A stretch of 64,000 nt of DNA from NCBI GenBank assembly GCA_963693085.1, contig OY856409.1, positions 238,506,558 through 238,570,557 of the forward strand. The letters run 5' to 3'. Below the pieces are notes generated by a model. That model was not told where the DNA came from. It made no database searches and worked only from the letters and a program-made list of their open reading frames with translations. This document shows, in pieces, positions 21,383 to 33,600 of this stretch. The translations under genes were made by a program, and so were the position numbers. The stretch comes from Alisma plantago-aquatica. Taxonomy: Eukaryota > Streptophyta > Magnoliopsida > Alismatales > Alismataceae. Numbering within the stretch: position 1 is the stretch's first letter; the number at the start of each line of letters is the position of its first letter.

Positions 21383-22756
21383 TTAGTCACATCATGAATT
21401 CTTCTACTATCTTTATTTCTACTCTTTTGCCTTCTATCACATTCCCGTCCATCTTGATTACCAAGGGAAGACCACTTTTATTTTCCCTTTTGGATCTTAT
21501 GCCTTTAGGAGGATGCCCTTTTATTTGTGCAATGCCCTACTACTTTTCAATAGTTGTATGGAAGCATTCTTTATAGAATTGATAGAAACTATAGTGGAAG
21601 TGTTCATGGATGACTTTTTTATTTACTTTAATTCTTTCGGTTGTTGTTTGCATCACCTATCTATTGTGATAGAAAATGTGAGGAAGCACATCTGGGCTGA
21701 ATTGGGAGAAATTCCACTTAGTGAAGGAGGGCATTGTCCTTAGAGGATGAGCAATATAGGGTTTGAAGTCAATAAGGCAAATATTAAGGTCATTACAAAA
21801 CTCATACCACCATAAAATGTCAAAGAAGTTTGCACCTTCTTGGGTCATGTCGATTTCTATTGCATGTCTAACAAAGATTTTTCAAAAATTGTGTAGACCA
21901 ATCTTCCTCTAAAAGATGATGTTTTTTTATTTGATGTTTCTTTCATGGAAAGCTTCATCAACTTGAAGGCCACCCTCACTACCATGCCCATCATCCAAGC
22001 ACCATACTGGTATCAAACTTTTAAGATCATGTGTGATGCTAGTGACTATGTTGTGGGAGTAGTCTTAGGCCTATAAATTGACATGAGGCATCATGTCATC
22101 TACTATGCCTAAAATATGCTTCATGAAGCACAATGAAACTACAACATAACTAAGAAAGAATTTGTCACCATTGTGTATGATTTTGAAAATTTTTAAATTG
22201 TACCTTGCCGGTTCTAAAGTGATTGTCTGCACTGACCACACTCCATCCACTACTTGATGATGATGAAGTATGCCTAGACCATTTTAATTTGGTGGGTCCT
22301 CCTTTTATTAGAATTTCATCTGGAGATTTGTGATAACAAGGGACATGAGAACATGGTGTTTGATCACTTCAGTTGTATTCATCTTCCTGACAATGATAGC
22401 AGCCTAATCGATGATTCTCTTCTTGATGATCAGCTCACAAAGGTATCTTTTAACATTTTGTAGTTTTCATATTTTGTAAGATACCTTGTTGTAGGTGTTC
22501 TACGTCTAGAATACATGGGCCACTTCAAGAAGAAATTCTTTCATGATGTCAAGCACTACTACTGGGATGAGCCATATCCTTTATGCCTTGATGTTAATGG
22601 TCTACAGCAAAGTTGTGCCACATATGAAGAAGGGCATGAAACTCTTAAGAAGTGCCACTCAAGTCATACAAGTGGCCATATGAGTGATAAGAAGATGGGT
22701 CTGAAGGTCCTCCAATGTAGATTCTATTACCCCCACTATTTTTAAAGATGCTTATG
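21383..22756 (+). pseudogene. Element F reverse transcriptase, RNase H and integrase N-terminus
   Basis: The + strand continues the F polyprotein in shifting frames. RT: GKTTFIFPFGSYAFRRMPFY and EVFMDDFFIYFNSF, the FMDD catalytic box at 21603-21614. Connection: DFYCMSNKDFSKIV and MCDASDYVVGVVLG. RNase H region: HHVIYYA, NMLHEAQ, then LLLLEFHLEICDNKGHENM. Integrase N-terminus: KKFFHDVKHYYWDEPY and LKKCHSSHTSGHMSDKKM, the His pair of the HHCC zinc finger. The frame is cut at 22756 by the Tekay-like insertion; the Cys part lies at 35754 onwards. Many stops: long dead. Confidence 0.85.
22752..22756 (+). other. Target site duplication TTATG (left)
   Basis: TTATG directly before TGTGACGC; the same five bases follow the right LTR at 35749-35753. 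Confidence 0.9.
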
Positions 22757-24839
22757 TGTGACGCATCGTTCGAATAAAATGTTATTAACTAAGCGGAAGC
22801 GATCACTAAGCAGCAGATTACCAAAAATCACTAAAAATTAAAACCATTTTACAAAGAGGTCCACACATAGGAAAACTCTTTTCACAAATAACCGGAGTAA
22901 CTTAATTACATATTGGTTTACAAGTACATGTCATGTATCATCTTTTTCTGAGGGTTACATGCATCAACTGCTTTGTTAAACTAAACACATGCAGTATGAA
23001 ATCTCGAGGCACTAAGCCAAAATCTTGAAAGCATTAACTACTACTCTGAGGACCTAAGAATACAGAGATGACACATAGGACTCTATGTACATCTATACAA
23101 GACATATCATCCAGTGTCTCCACCTGAGAATTCACTATTGTCCTTGTTGTTGTTGTTGTTCTCCACCTATTGAAGGATTCCTGCCTCCTCGTCCTCGTCC
23201 GTGTCCACCTAAAAAATGTGGTTCCCACGGGGGTGAGACAATTGTAAAATTTCCCCAGCGAGAGATATAATTCTCCGGCAGAAACATTGTTATTGTAGTT
23301 TATTAAAATAAAATTGAACAAAGGAATCATAATTACTTAACAGCAATTAATTCATTGTTTAACAGATTAGAAGATTATTCTTATCTAAAACATTGCAGTT
23401 GTAACCTGATAGAGCATCATATCACTTATTCCATAAGAAATGTGAAGAACATGTATAACATTTATCCGCTACACTAAGCAGTATAATATCAACTAATTTT
23501 TCTCGCATTTCAACTTTATGCAATTGCACTACACAGCTGATTATATTTTACACATCATGTGTTAGGCTGTAATAAACTTACCAAAGTAAATTGACATTTT
23601 CATTATAGAGTTACAGCCACAACACATACTCTCTTCAGGCTTAGAACACACACCTAATGCCTGGGGTTATTTTTTGGAGTCATAGCCTATAGCCATACTC
23701 TTCTAACAAAGTATTGGGATCTTAATCCCTCATCTCATCAAACACATTTCCATTTCTTAACAAATTCATCATCATGATTATAAAATATGGGTATTCAAAC
23801 CCTTAGCTCGTCACTAAGCACTGTTACCACTTTTTCAGGTAACCATCACCTTCAGGTCATCTGACCAAGGTACACATGACACTTGCTACACAAGCATCTT
23901 ATCTGGCACTTGAGGCCCATTAACTCTCTTGTTACTTCTTACTAAGCAACAAGGCATATCATGGCACACAAGGCCCAATAAATAATTTCGATAAATAAAG
24001 CTTCATAGCTCATACCTGGCTATGCTTATCGTCTCAACATGCCTGCATGATTAGTTCTCATGATAACAGTTATAATTCTTTCATATCATCACCATGCAAC
24101 ACAAAGTAATACCTCTATTCCCTTTTTAGGGTTAGGATTACCCTTACATATTATCACCCTTCATTAGGGTTTTACACAAATAACCATTTAGGTTCTTAAG
24201 ATCATGTTATTAATGATCAAACCTTAACTCATTGCTCCACACAGCTAGGAGCCAACATTGATAACATAAGTATTCAATCATACTTATTATTTTCATCATC
24301 CATCATTAAATGGGTTATCAACATAAAGTATGAGTTTCTCTCTCATCTTTACCAAAATATGATTACATCATAGTCTATTGATTTGGATTAACCTTTTCAT
24401 AAGGCACGTTAGCCTACACTTATCAAAGTGCATTACATCTCAATGAAACAACTAACATGACACACTTCATGTGTCACTCATCCAAATATATTGGATTTAA
24501 AACACATCAAGGTATATCAATATTGAGGTGTTGGATGTGATATCTATCATACTTTGATGTATCACTTCCTCCATCACCTTTATCTTACTTGAGTTCATCC
24601 ACTTAGCTTGTATTAGGGTATTTCCCATCCTAATACCTTATACACCAGTTCATCACATTTATCATGTAATGTATTGGTTACAAGTCACTATATTTAGAAA
24701 AATGCAACCATTGCTAATGATATGGACTCATCATGGAGTTAGGAACTATTGATATAAGGATATCCACTATCAACCTCTTTAGATGTTACACTTGTCAATA
24801 TATTAATCACTATTCCATTATTAGGAATAGGATTTTCCA

Positions 24840-25075
24840 TGTTTATAAATTAAGGTTCACATAGCATCTCCCATAAATATGGGTTTCACATAGCATTACT
24901 CTACTTTAGAGTTTCACATAACATCCTCATATATCAGGGTTTCACATAACATGACCCTACATTAGGGTTTCACATAGCATTACCTAAAATTAGGTTTTCA
25001 CTTGACATCACCCTTAATTAGGGTTTCTCATGTCACACCATTGATTAGGGTTTCATCAACCTTCTCAATTAAGAT
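24840..25075 (-). repeat. Telo-box-containing repeats in LTR D
   Basis: Degenerate repeats of about 30 bp with core (T/A)(T/A)AGGGTTTCACATA(A/G)CAT. Each includes the telo-box AAACCCTAA or a near match on the minus strand. Same block in LTR E (32700-32935). Confidence 0.7.
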
Positions 25076-25439
25076 TTCATGATCTCTGTACAAAGGATCA
25101 TACCCTGATTACTTATTATGTTCATGTTGAAAGTGTTGAGGTTTAACCATTACATGATTGTCACTCATGTAGGGATTCCTCTTCTCTCATCCTCTCTAGG
25201 ATGTCAATTACTTCAATCTTAATTAGATTAGGTCCAAACAACTTGAATGAAGGGTTGTCACAACATATCAAATCACTGCTTTCATAAGCATCAAGAGTTA
25301 ACCACTCAACAAAGTACTAATTACCCTAGTACCTCAAGGGTACAACCATTGTAATCACATTTGATTTACATCATTAATAATCAATTAGTTAATTGACCTT
25401 TAGTCACCTTAGATGTTCAAATGGTTTGACCAATTGAAC

Positions 25440-26466
25440 CTCAAATATTCTTGGTCACTTAGACCCCAAACGGTCTTAGTCACTCAGACATTGAATGGTT
25501 TGAAATCATTTAAGCAAAACCATAATGAAACCATATGGACATTTCTTACTTGAAACCACTTGGGTCTCCAAACGGTTTGAGACCATTTGGTCCTAAATGG
25601 TCTTGAGACCGTTTGGTCAAGACTGTTTGGACTCAAACGGTCTTAAGACCGTTTGGTCCAAACCTTCTCAAAACCAAATAGACCAATCAAGGTCTTTCAA
25701 CACTTATCAATTCAGGGTTTCAATCATTAAACCCTCTATCAATTGAACTACTGATTTGTTCTTCAATTGAATCATTGAATCACCCTTCAATTAGACCTTC
25801 AATTAGGGTTTTGAACCCAATTGAAGTAGGGTTTATAATCAAGAAACCATCAATTAGGGTATTGAAATCAAAGAACCATCAATGATTGACATTGTGGAAC
25901 TAATTCAATTGAAATCGTTGGATCATCATCAAACCATGATATGACCTGACCTCAAATGGTCTTGAGGTCATTTGGATAACCTCCAAATGGTCTTGAGACT
26001 GTTTGACTCATCCCATCATTGAAATTTATAAAATTCACTTAGAGTTTGCATCATTGAATCGATCATCGATTGAGCTAGTGATTATACTTCAATTTGATAT
26101 CACTGGATCTCCAACCATCCATTCATACACCACCATATAACTCTAAACGGTCTTGGTTTACCTCCAAACGGTCTTGAGACCATTTGGGTGACCTCCAAAC
26201 TGTCTTGAGATCGTTTGGGCTTAGTCAACCCAAAAAAGTTGATTCAATTACTTAGGGTTCCACACTCAACCCAATTAGGGTTTACATTTAAGGAATCATT
26301 CACAATTGAAACCTTCAAGATCAAACCCATTGGAACCATTGGATCAATATCCAAGTACAACAGCATATTTCCTCAAACGGTCAACCATTTCAAACGGTCA
26401 ACCACTCCAAACGGTTTGGAACCCAAACCTCCAGACGGTTTGCACCAAACGGTTTGGTGAAACCGT
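25440..26466 (-). repeat. AAACGGTCT/AGACCGTTT palindrome cluster in LTR D
   Basis: A dozen or more dispersed palindromes of the type CAAACGGTCT-TG-AGACCGTTTG and decayed forms, concentrated at 25560-25660, 25945-26010, 26140-26220 and 26375-26466. Same core as the element 1 arrays. Confidence 0.85.
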
Positions 26467-26972
26467 TTGCAAAAGATATTTGTGGAGGTGTGTGCTTATG
26501 ATGATGTCATCATCATCAATCTATAAACCCACGAAGCTTACTGTGATTTTCATGGTGATTGCATCAATCAACCAAATAAAATTTCAGAAACAAAGAAAGA
26601 ATCAACAATTGATGAAGATATGGAATCAGTAACAAAGTTTAAGGGTTCAAGTTATATAACCCACCTTCAATTGAGCTTTAAAGCTTGGAGATTCATGTCA
26701 ACAATTGTTTAATAAGATTTTGCAACCTTCCCAAGGCTCTTCCTCAAGCTTTGGAGTGAAAAGATTGGCTAGAATTGAAGATGGAGTGAAATAGAGAAGA
26801 AATCATACATTATTTTGTGATTTCCACCATGAATTCAAGGTGAAAGAGGGTCAAGAAGCTTACCAACAGGTTGGGAGTCGTCCTCCTGTTGCTCCAAGCT
26901 CCCTTGGTCGTTTTTTCAAGCAATAAGTGAAAGTGGATTCGAAATTATCCCTTCACCTCATAGATAAAGGAG

Positions 26973-26980
26973 CTTATATA
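26973..26980 (-). promoter_or_regulatory. Candidate TATA box of LTR D
   Basis: TATATAAG on the minus strand, conserved in LTR E (34854-34861). The palindromes would lie downstream of it, inside the transcript, in contrast to element 1. Confidence 0.45.
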
Positions 26981-27866
26981 TGAATTTTATTGAAATTCAT
27001 TTAAGAGAGAGAAAGTAGGAATTATCTCCCCAACTTTCTTGCCATATGCCCCCTTATCTTACTTAGGGGTGAGGATATCCTCTTTTCCTCTTATTCCTAT
27101 CAATTATCCACGATTTAAAGGAAAAAAACTAAACACCTTAAATCATATTATAATAATATCCATAAGTGAGTGGATATTTCTTTTTCTTCTCTTAATGTGA
27201 GTGGGTTCTCCACTCACGTAGATATTTCCTTTGCCTTTGCAAGTCACAAGGACGTCCACACATAACCAAACTCAACCATTGTAGTTTTGGTTGAAGGGCA
27301 ATCCAATTAATGTAATTATTTTTGCATTAAATTGAATTAGGGTTTCAATTATGCTTAAATCTTGATTATTTTAATATCAAGATTCTCTCTCCTTCAAAAT
27401 GATTCAAATGAGGCGCCCCTCTCAAATTCTTTTCTCTACCGGATGCCAAGAATCATGAGGGACCCTCTTGAAGTGGTATTTTTCATATTGAACCCTAGAT
27501 TTTGGGTAATTTGCACATTACACCAAAACTAGGTTTTAATGCACAAACATTGCTCAACCGGCTCTTTCTTGTTATTCAGGCTTGTAGAAGCCATACTACT
27601 ACATCATACTCATTACAATGATGCTTCAACACATGAGGAACATTTTATCATGTACAATTTGCAAGTTAACCCCTCAACTTGGGTAATTTGCACTTTAGTC
27701 CAAAAATAACAAAACATTGTTTCAACATTATTCAAAAGGGACTAAAATTGAAATATAAGTTCCTCTTGAGCCTTCATTACTTTTAAAGAGATAAAAGAGA
27801 GCATATAATCAACTTCATTAAGCAAAACATCTAGGGTTAAGCATAACCCAGGTCAGGGATGTTACA

Positions 27867-27890
27867 AATTATAAACCCCTAACAAGGATT
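27867..27890 (-). other. Polypurine tract of the Tekay-like element
   Basis: On the minus strand it reads AAATCCTTGTTAGGGGTTTA just before the LTR start TGTAACATCC. The upstream GGGGACGAAATCC phrase is typical of chromoviruses. Confidence 0.8.
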
Positions 27891-28565
27891 TCGTCCCCAA
27901 AATCCCAGATAACAAAAGATAGTTGTTACTCATGTCATCAAGTCTCTAATTATCATCTCAATATCATGGAGATACTATAGATCTTTAATCCACACAAATT
28001 TCTTCCACACAGGATTATTCTAAGAAAATATTTTCAACTTGATAAACTTTTCCACCATAATTACACTTGTTCCTTCCATTAGTTCAACCTTATTAATGTT
28101 TATGTTTATGCAAAGCATAAACCTCTAACATATGATGTTCATATATTTGATGTAACTAGTTTGATTTCACAGTTGGCAACTATAGTTAACCAACATAAAT
28201 ACCTTACTTTGGTATTCATCATATGTATTGAGAACACATCTCATCCTTATCATATTCGATTTCCTGTTGTTACCACCAAGGGTACACATGCACAAAGTAT
28301 TTCTTTTACTTTAGGACATTGCTTGTTCCATATATCATTATCTTGGAACCAAAGTCCAAAGCAAACTGATACTTTTCTAAGTATCCATCAATGGATTATT
28401 TCTAATCCAAGTACATCAACTGTCATAATACTTACTTGATTGTCATGTAAATGAAACGAGAAACGTAAAGTATCATACTCCTATCATTACCCAAGGTTGT
28501 TCATCAAAGAGAAAACATATATATTTAACAGAGGTAATCCACTCAGCGATCCTTTATTTGTTTGG
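27891..28565 (-). other. Internal region without genes (left part)
   Basis: AT-rich sequence inside the Tekay-like element. The 92-codon frame at 28161-28439 (+) shows no recognisable domain and lies against the element's direction. Confidence 0.5.
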
Positions 28566-29472
28566 GAAAGTTCACTTAGCACTTCCTATGTAATTAGGAA
28601 AGTTCACTTAGCACTTCCTATGTTATTAGGAAAGTTCACTTAGCACTTCCTATGTTATTAGGAAAGTTCACTTAGCACTTCCTATGTTATTAGGAAAGTT
28701 CACTTAGCACTTCCTATGTTATTAGGAAAGTTCACTTAGCACTTCCTTATGTAATTGGGAAAGATCACTTAGCACTTTCTTTTGTTATTAGGAAAGTTCA
28801 CTTAGCACTTCCTATGTAATTGGGAAAGTTCACTTAGCACTTCCTATGTTATTAGGAAAGTTCACTTAGCACTTCCTATGTTATTAGGAAAGTTCACTTA
28901 TCACTTCCTATGTTATTAGGAAAGTTCACTTAGCACTTCCTATGTTATTAGGAAAGTTCACTTAGCACTTCCTATATTATTAGGAAAGTTCATTGAGTGC
29001 TTCCTTATGTAATTGGCAAAGTTCACTTAGCACTTCCTTTTTTTATTAGGAAAGTTCACTTAGCACTTCCTATGTAATTGGGAAAGTTCACTTAGCACTT
29101 CCTTATGTAATTAGGAAAAGTTCACTTAGCACTTCCTTATGTAATTGGGAAAGTTCACTTAGCACTTCCTATGTAATTGGGAAAGTTCACTTAGCACTTC
29201 CTACGTTATTAGGAAAGTTCACTTAGCACTTCCTATGTTATTAGGAAAGTTCACTTAGCACTTCCTATGTTATTAGGAAAGTTCACTTAGCACTTCCTTA
29301 TGTAATTGGGAAAGTCACTTAGCACTTCCTTTTGTTATTAGGAAAGTTCACTTAGCATTTCCTATGTAATTGGGAAAGTTCACTTAGCACTTCCTTATGT
29401 AATTAGGAAAGTTCACTTAGCACTTCCTTATGTAATTGGGAAAGTTCACTTAGCACTTCCCTATGTAATTTC
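28566..29472. repeat. 32-bp tandem array inside the Tekay-like element
   Basis: About 28 copies (by eye) of a 32-33 bp unit, TTCACTTAGCACTTCCTATG then TTATTAGGAAAG. Two spacer variants alternate: TATGTTATTAGG and TTATGTAATTGGG. Each unit contains AGGAAAG...CTTTCCT-like complementarity with neighbours. Units are contiguous, so this is a minisatellite and not CRISPR. Confidence 0.93.
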
Positions 29473-30598
29473 ATTATACTCACTATATTGTTTCGGAATG
29501 ACTACTTGATCAGAGTAATCAGAAAGATAACAATCTAAGAGTTTCATACTTGCCTTATCTCAAATAATCATATACTTGGCTAGGGTATACAAGTATTGAG
29601 ATTAGGTAGTATGCACTTTATTTTCTAACATATTCCTCACTTTTCATATCATTATACACACAGGATTTTTTCATTCTTGAATTTTCTTCAGGCATCACTT
29701 CTATATCTCATCTTTTAACACACAGATAAGGGAGATTATAAAGCATTTTAAGGAATACTAAGAAAAATGTAAATTCTCATCTTTCTTGTGTCCTTATAGG
29801 ACTAGTCAGGGGAAGTTCAAAAAACAACTACTTTCTTATTATTAACACATAGAATCATGAAATGAAATATCAGAATGAATCTATTTCATCTGACCTGTCA
29901 CAACTCGAGGTTTGACTATTGCATCAGATTCATTCATTGCATAGAACTCACAGTTGCTTGTTGTTGTTTTTGCCTTTACTTAGTGGCTATTGCCCTAGTG
30001 CACTAGGCATTTATTGCACTGGTGGCACCAAAAACTTTGGTTTTTCAGAACAACTAGGCAAGTGTCTCTAAAACTATAGAGATCTTACCTTAAATCTCAG
30101 TTTATTGCCCCTCCTTGGGCACTACCATCACAGATGTACTATCTGTCTAAACTTATGGCAGAGTCTACTTTCTCGCCATATGTTAATCTTTTCCACATTT
30201 CCACTGTTCCAACATGACTATGTCATTTAGGAACCCTTTATAAGCCCAAAGTTTCCACATTAAGGACTGGTAACCTAGGTTGTAATGCTAGTATCCAGTC
30301 TTCTATATGCATTATTGTTGTCCTAACCTGCCCTTCAAGAGCATAAACATACGATTCTCTATCCTGATCAGGTCAACATGGGAATTCTCAGGCACTTGTT
30401 CTTCTCTTTCCTGATCCCTTGCACCCTCTCCTGGTGCAACAACATTGCCCTTAGCAATGTGTTCCTCGTGTTCCCCAGTCATTTATAAACTTTACCCTTT
30501 ACTCTGCATAAGCAAAAGTCACTAAAGGGTATATTGGAGAACACTAACACAGACTCAACACCTTAGTCATATGTCTCTGTAGACTCAGCAAACCTAGC
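29473..30598 (-). other. Internal region without genes (right part)
   Basis: Leader side of the Tekay-like element, between PBS and tandem array, where gag would be expected. No gag motif is found on either strand. Confidence 0.5.
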
Positions 30599-30610
30599 GC
30601 TCTGATACCA
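30599..30610 (-). other. Primer-binding site (initiator tRNA-Met type)
   Basis: Minus strand TGGTATCAGAGC, complementary to the 3' end of initiator tRNA-Met, 6 nt from LTR E. Standard for chromoviruses. Confidence 0.92.
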
Positions 30611-30616
30611 CCAAAT

Positions 30617-33600
30617 TGTGACGCATCATTCGAATAAAATGTTATTAACTAAGCGGGAGCGATCACTAAGCAGCGGTTACCAAAAATCACTAAAAATTAA
30701 AACCATTTTACAAAGAGGTCCACACATAGGAAAACTCTTTTCACAAAGAACCGGAGTAACTTAATTACATACTGGTTTACAAGTACATGTCATGTATCAT
30801 CTTTTTCTAGAGGGTTACATGCATCAACTGCTCTGTTAAACTAAACACAGGCAGTATGAAATCTCGAGGCACTAAGCCAAAATCTCAAAAACATTAACTA
30901 CTACTCCAAGGACATAAGAGTACATAGACGACACATAGGACTCTATGTACATCTATACAAGACATATCAGCCAGTGTCTCCACCAGAGAATTCACTGTTG
31001 TCCTTGCTGCTGCTGTTGTTGTTCTCCACCTATTGAAGGATTCCTGCCTCCTCGTCCTCATCCGCGTCCACCTAAAAAATGTGGTTCCCACGGGGGTAGG
31101 ACAATTGTAAAATTGCCCCAGCAAGAGATATAATTCTTCACCAGAAACATTATTATTGCAGTTTATTAAGATAAAATTGAACAGAGGAATCATAATTTCT
31201 TAACAGTAGTTAATTCATTGTTTAACATATTAGAACATTATTCTTATCTAAAACATTGCAGTTGTAACCTGATAGAGCATCATATCACTTATTCCATAAG
31301 GAATGTGAAGAACATGTATAACATTTATCCGCTACACTAAGAAGTATAATATCAACTAATTTTTCTCGCATTTTAACTTTATGCAATTACACTACACAGC
31401 TGATTATATTTTACACATCATGTGTCAGGCTGTAATTAACTTGCCAGAGTAAATTGACATTTTCATTATAGAGTTACAGCCACAACACATAGTCTCTTTA
31501 GGCTTAGAACACAGAGCTAATGTCTGGGGTTATTTTGTGGAGTCATTGCCTATATCCATACTCTTCTAATAAAGTATTGGGATCTTAATCCCTCATCTCA
31601 AACACATTTCCATTTCTTAAAAAATTCATCATCATTATTATAAAATATGGGTATTCAAATCCTTAGCTCGTCACTGAGCACTGTTACCACTTTTTCAGGT
31701 AACCATCACCTTCAGGTCATCTGACCACGGTACACATGACACTTGCTACACAAGCATCTTATCTGGCACTTGAGGCCCATTAACTCTCATGTTACTTCTT
31801 ACTAAGCAACAAGGCATATTATGGCACACAAGGACCAATAAATAATTTCGATAAATAAAGCGTCATAGCTCATACCTAGCTATGCTTATCGTCTCAACAC
31901 GCCTGCATGATTAGTTCTCATGATAACAGTTATAATGCTTTCATATCAGCACCATGCAACACAAAGTAATACCTCTATTCCCTTTTTAGGGTTAGGATTA
32001 CCCTTACATATTATCACCCTTCATTAGGGTTTTCCACAAATAACCATTTAGGTTTTTAAGATCATGTTATTAATGATCAAACCTTAACTCATTGCTCCAC
32101 ACAGCTAGGAACCAACATTGATAACATAAGTCTTCAATCATACTTATTATTTTCATCATCCATCATTAAATGGGTTATCAACACAAAGTATGAGTTTCTC
32201 TCTCATCTTTACCAGAATATGATTGCATCATAGTCTATTGATTTGGATTAACCTTTTCATAAGGCATGTTAGCCTACACTTATCAAAGTGCATTACATCT
32301 CAATGAAACAACTAACATGACACACTTCATGTGTCACTCATCCAAATATATTGGATTTAAAACACATCAAGGTATATCACTATTGAGATGTTGGATGTGA
32401 TATCTATCATACTTTGATGTATCACTTCCTTCATCACCTTTATCTTACTTGAGTTCATCCACTTAGCTTGTATTAGGGTATTTCCCATCCTAATACCTTA
32501 TACACCAGTTCATCACATTTATCATGTAATTTATTAGTCACAAGTCACTATATTTAGAAAAATGCAACCATTGCTAATGATATGGACTCATCATGGAGTT
32601 AGGAACTATTGATATAAGGATATCCACTATCAACCTCTTTAGATGTTACACTTGTCAATATATTAATCACTATTCCATTATTAGGAATAGGATTTTCCAT
32701 GTTTATAAATTAAGGTTCACATACCATCTCCCATAAATATGGGTTTCACATAACATTACTCTACTTTAGAGTTTCACATAACATCCTCATATATCAGGGT
32801 TTCACATAACATGACCCTACATTAGGGTTTCACATAGCATTACCTAAAATTAGGTTTTCACTTGACATCACCCTTAATTAGGGTTTCTCATGTCACACCC
32901 TTGATTATGGTTTCATCAACCTTCTCAATTAAGATTTCATGATCTCTTTACAAAGGATCATACCCTGATTACTTATTATGTTCATGTTGAAAGTGTTGAG
33001 GTTTAACCATTACATGATTGTCACTCATGTAGGGATTCATCCTCTCTCATCCTCTCTAGGATGTCAATTACTTCAATCTTAATTAGATTAGGTCCAAACA
33101 ACTTGAATGAAGGGTTGTCACAGCATATCAAATCACTGCTTTCATAAGCATCAAGAGTTAACCACTCAACAAGGTACTAATTACCCTAGTACCTCAAGGG
33201 TACAACCATTGTAATCACCTTTGATTTACATCATTAATAATCAATTAGTTAATTGGAATTTAGTCACCTTAGATGTTCAAATGGTTTAACTAATTGAACC
33301 TCAAATATTCTTGGTCACTTAGACCCCAAACGGTCTGAGTCACTCAGACATTGAATGGTTTGAAATCGTTTAAGCAAAACCATAATGAAACCGTATGGAC
33401 ATTTCTTACTTGAAACCACTTGGGTCTCCAAATGGTTTGAGACTGTTTAGTCTCAAACGATCTTGAGACCATTTGGTCAAGACCGTTTGGACTCAAATGG
33501 TCTTAAGACCGTTTGGTCCAAACCTTCTCAAAACCGAATAGACCAATCAAGGTCTTTCAACACTTATCAATTCAGGGTTTCAATCATTAAACCCTCTCTC

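Larger units (their letters stand above)
22757..27866 (-). repeat. 3' LTR (D) of the Tekay-like element
   Basis: 5110 bp. Compared with the right LTR, the first 200 bp show about five substitutions and two small indels. It holds telo-box repeats (24840-25075), the palindrome cluster (25440-26466) and a minus-strand TATA motif (26973-26980). No genes. Confidence 0.9.

Noticed and set aside
21745..21775. PPT-like GAGGATGAGCAATATAGGG
   Set aside because: It falls within the RT connection domain of element F (SMGFEVNKANIK block) and no LTR follows.
28566..29472. CRISPR-like appearance of the repeat array
   Set aside because: Units are contiguous 32-bp copies without unique spacers, inside a plant retrotransposon.
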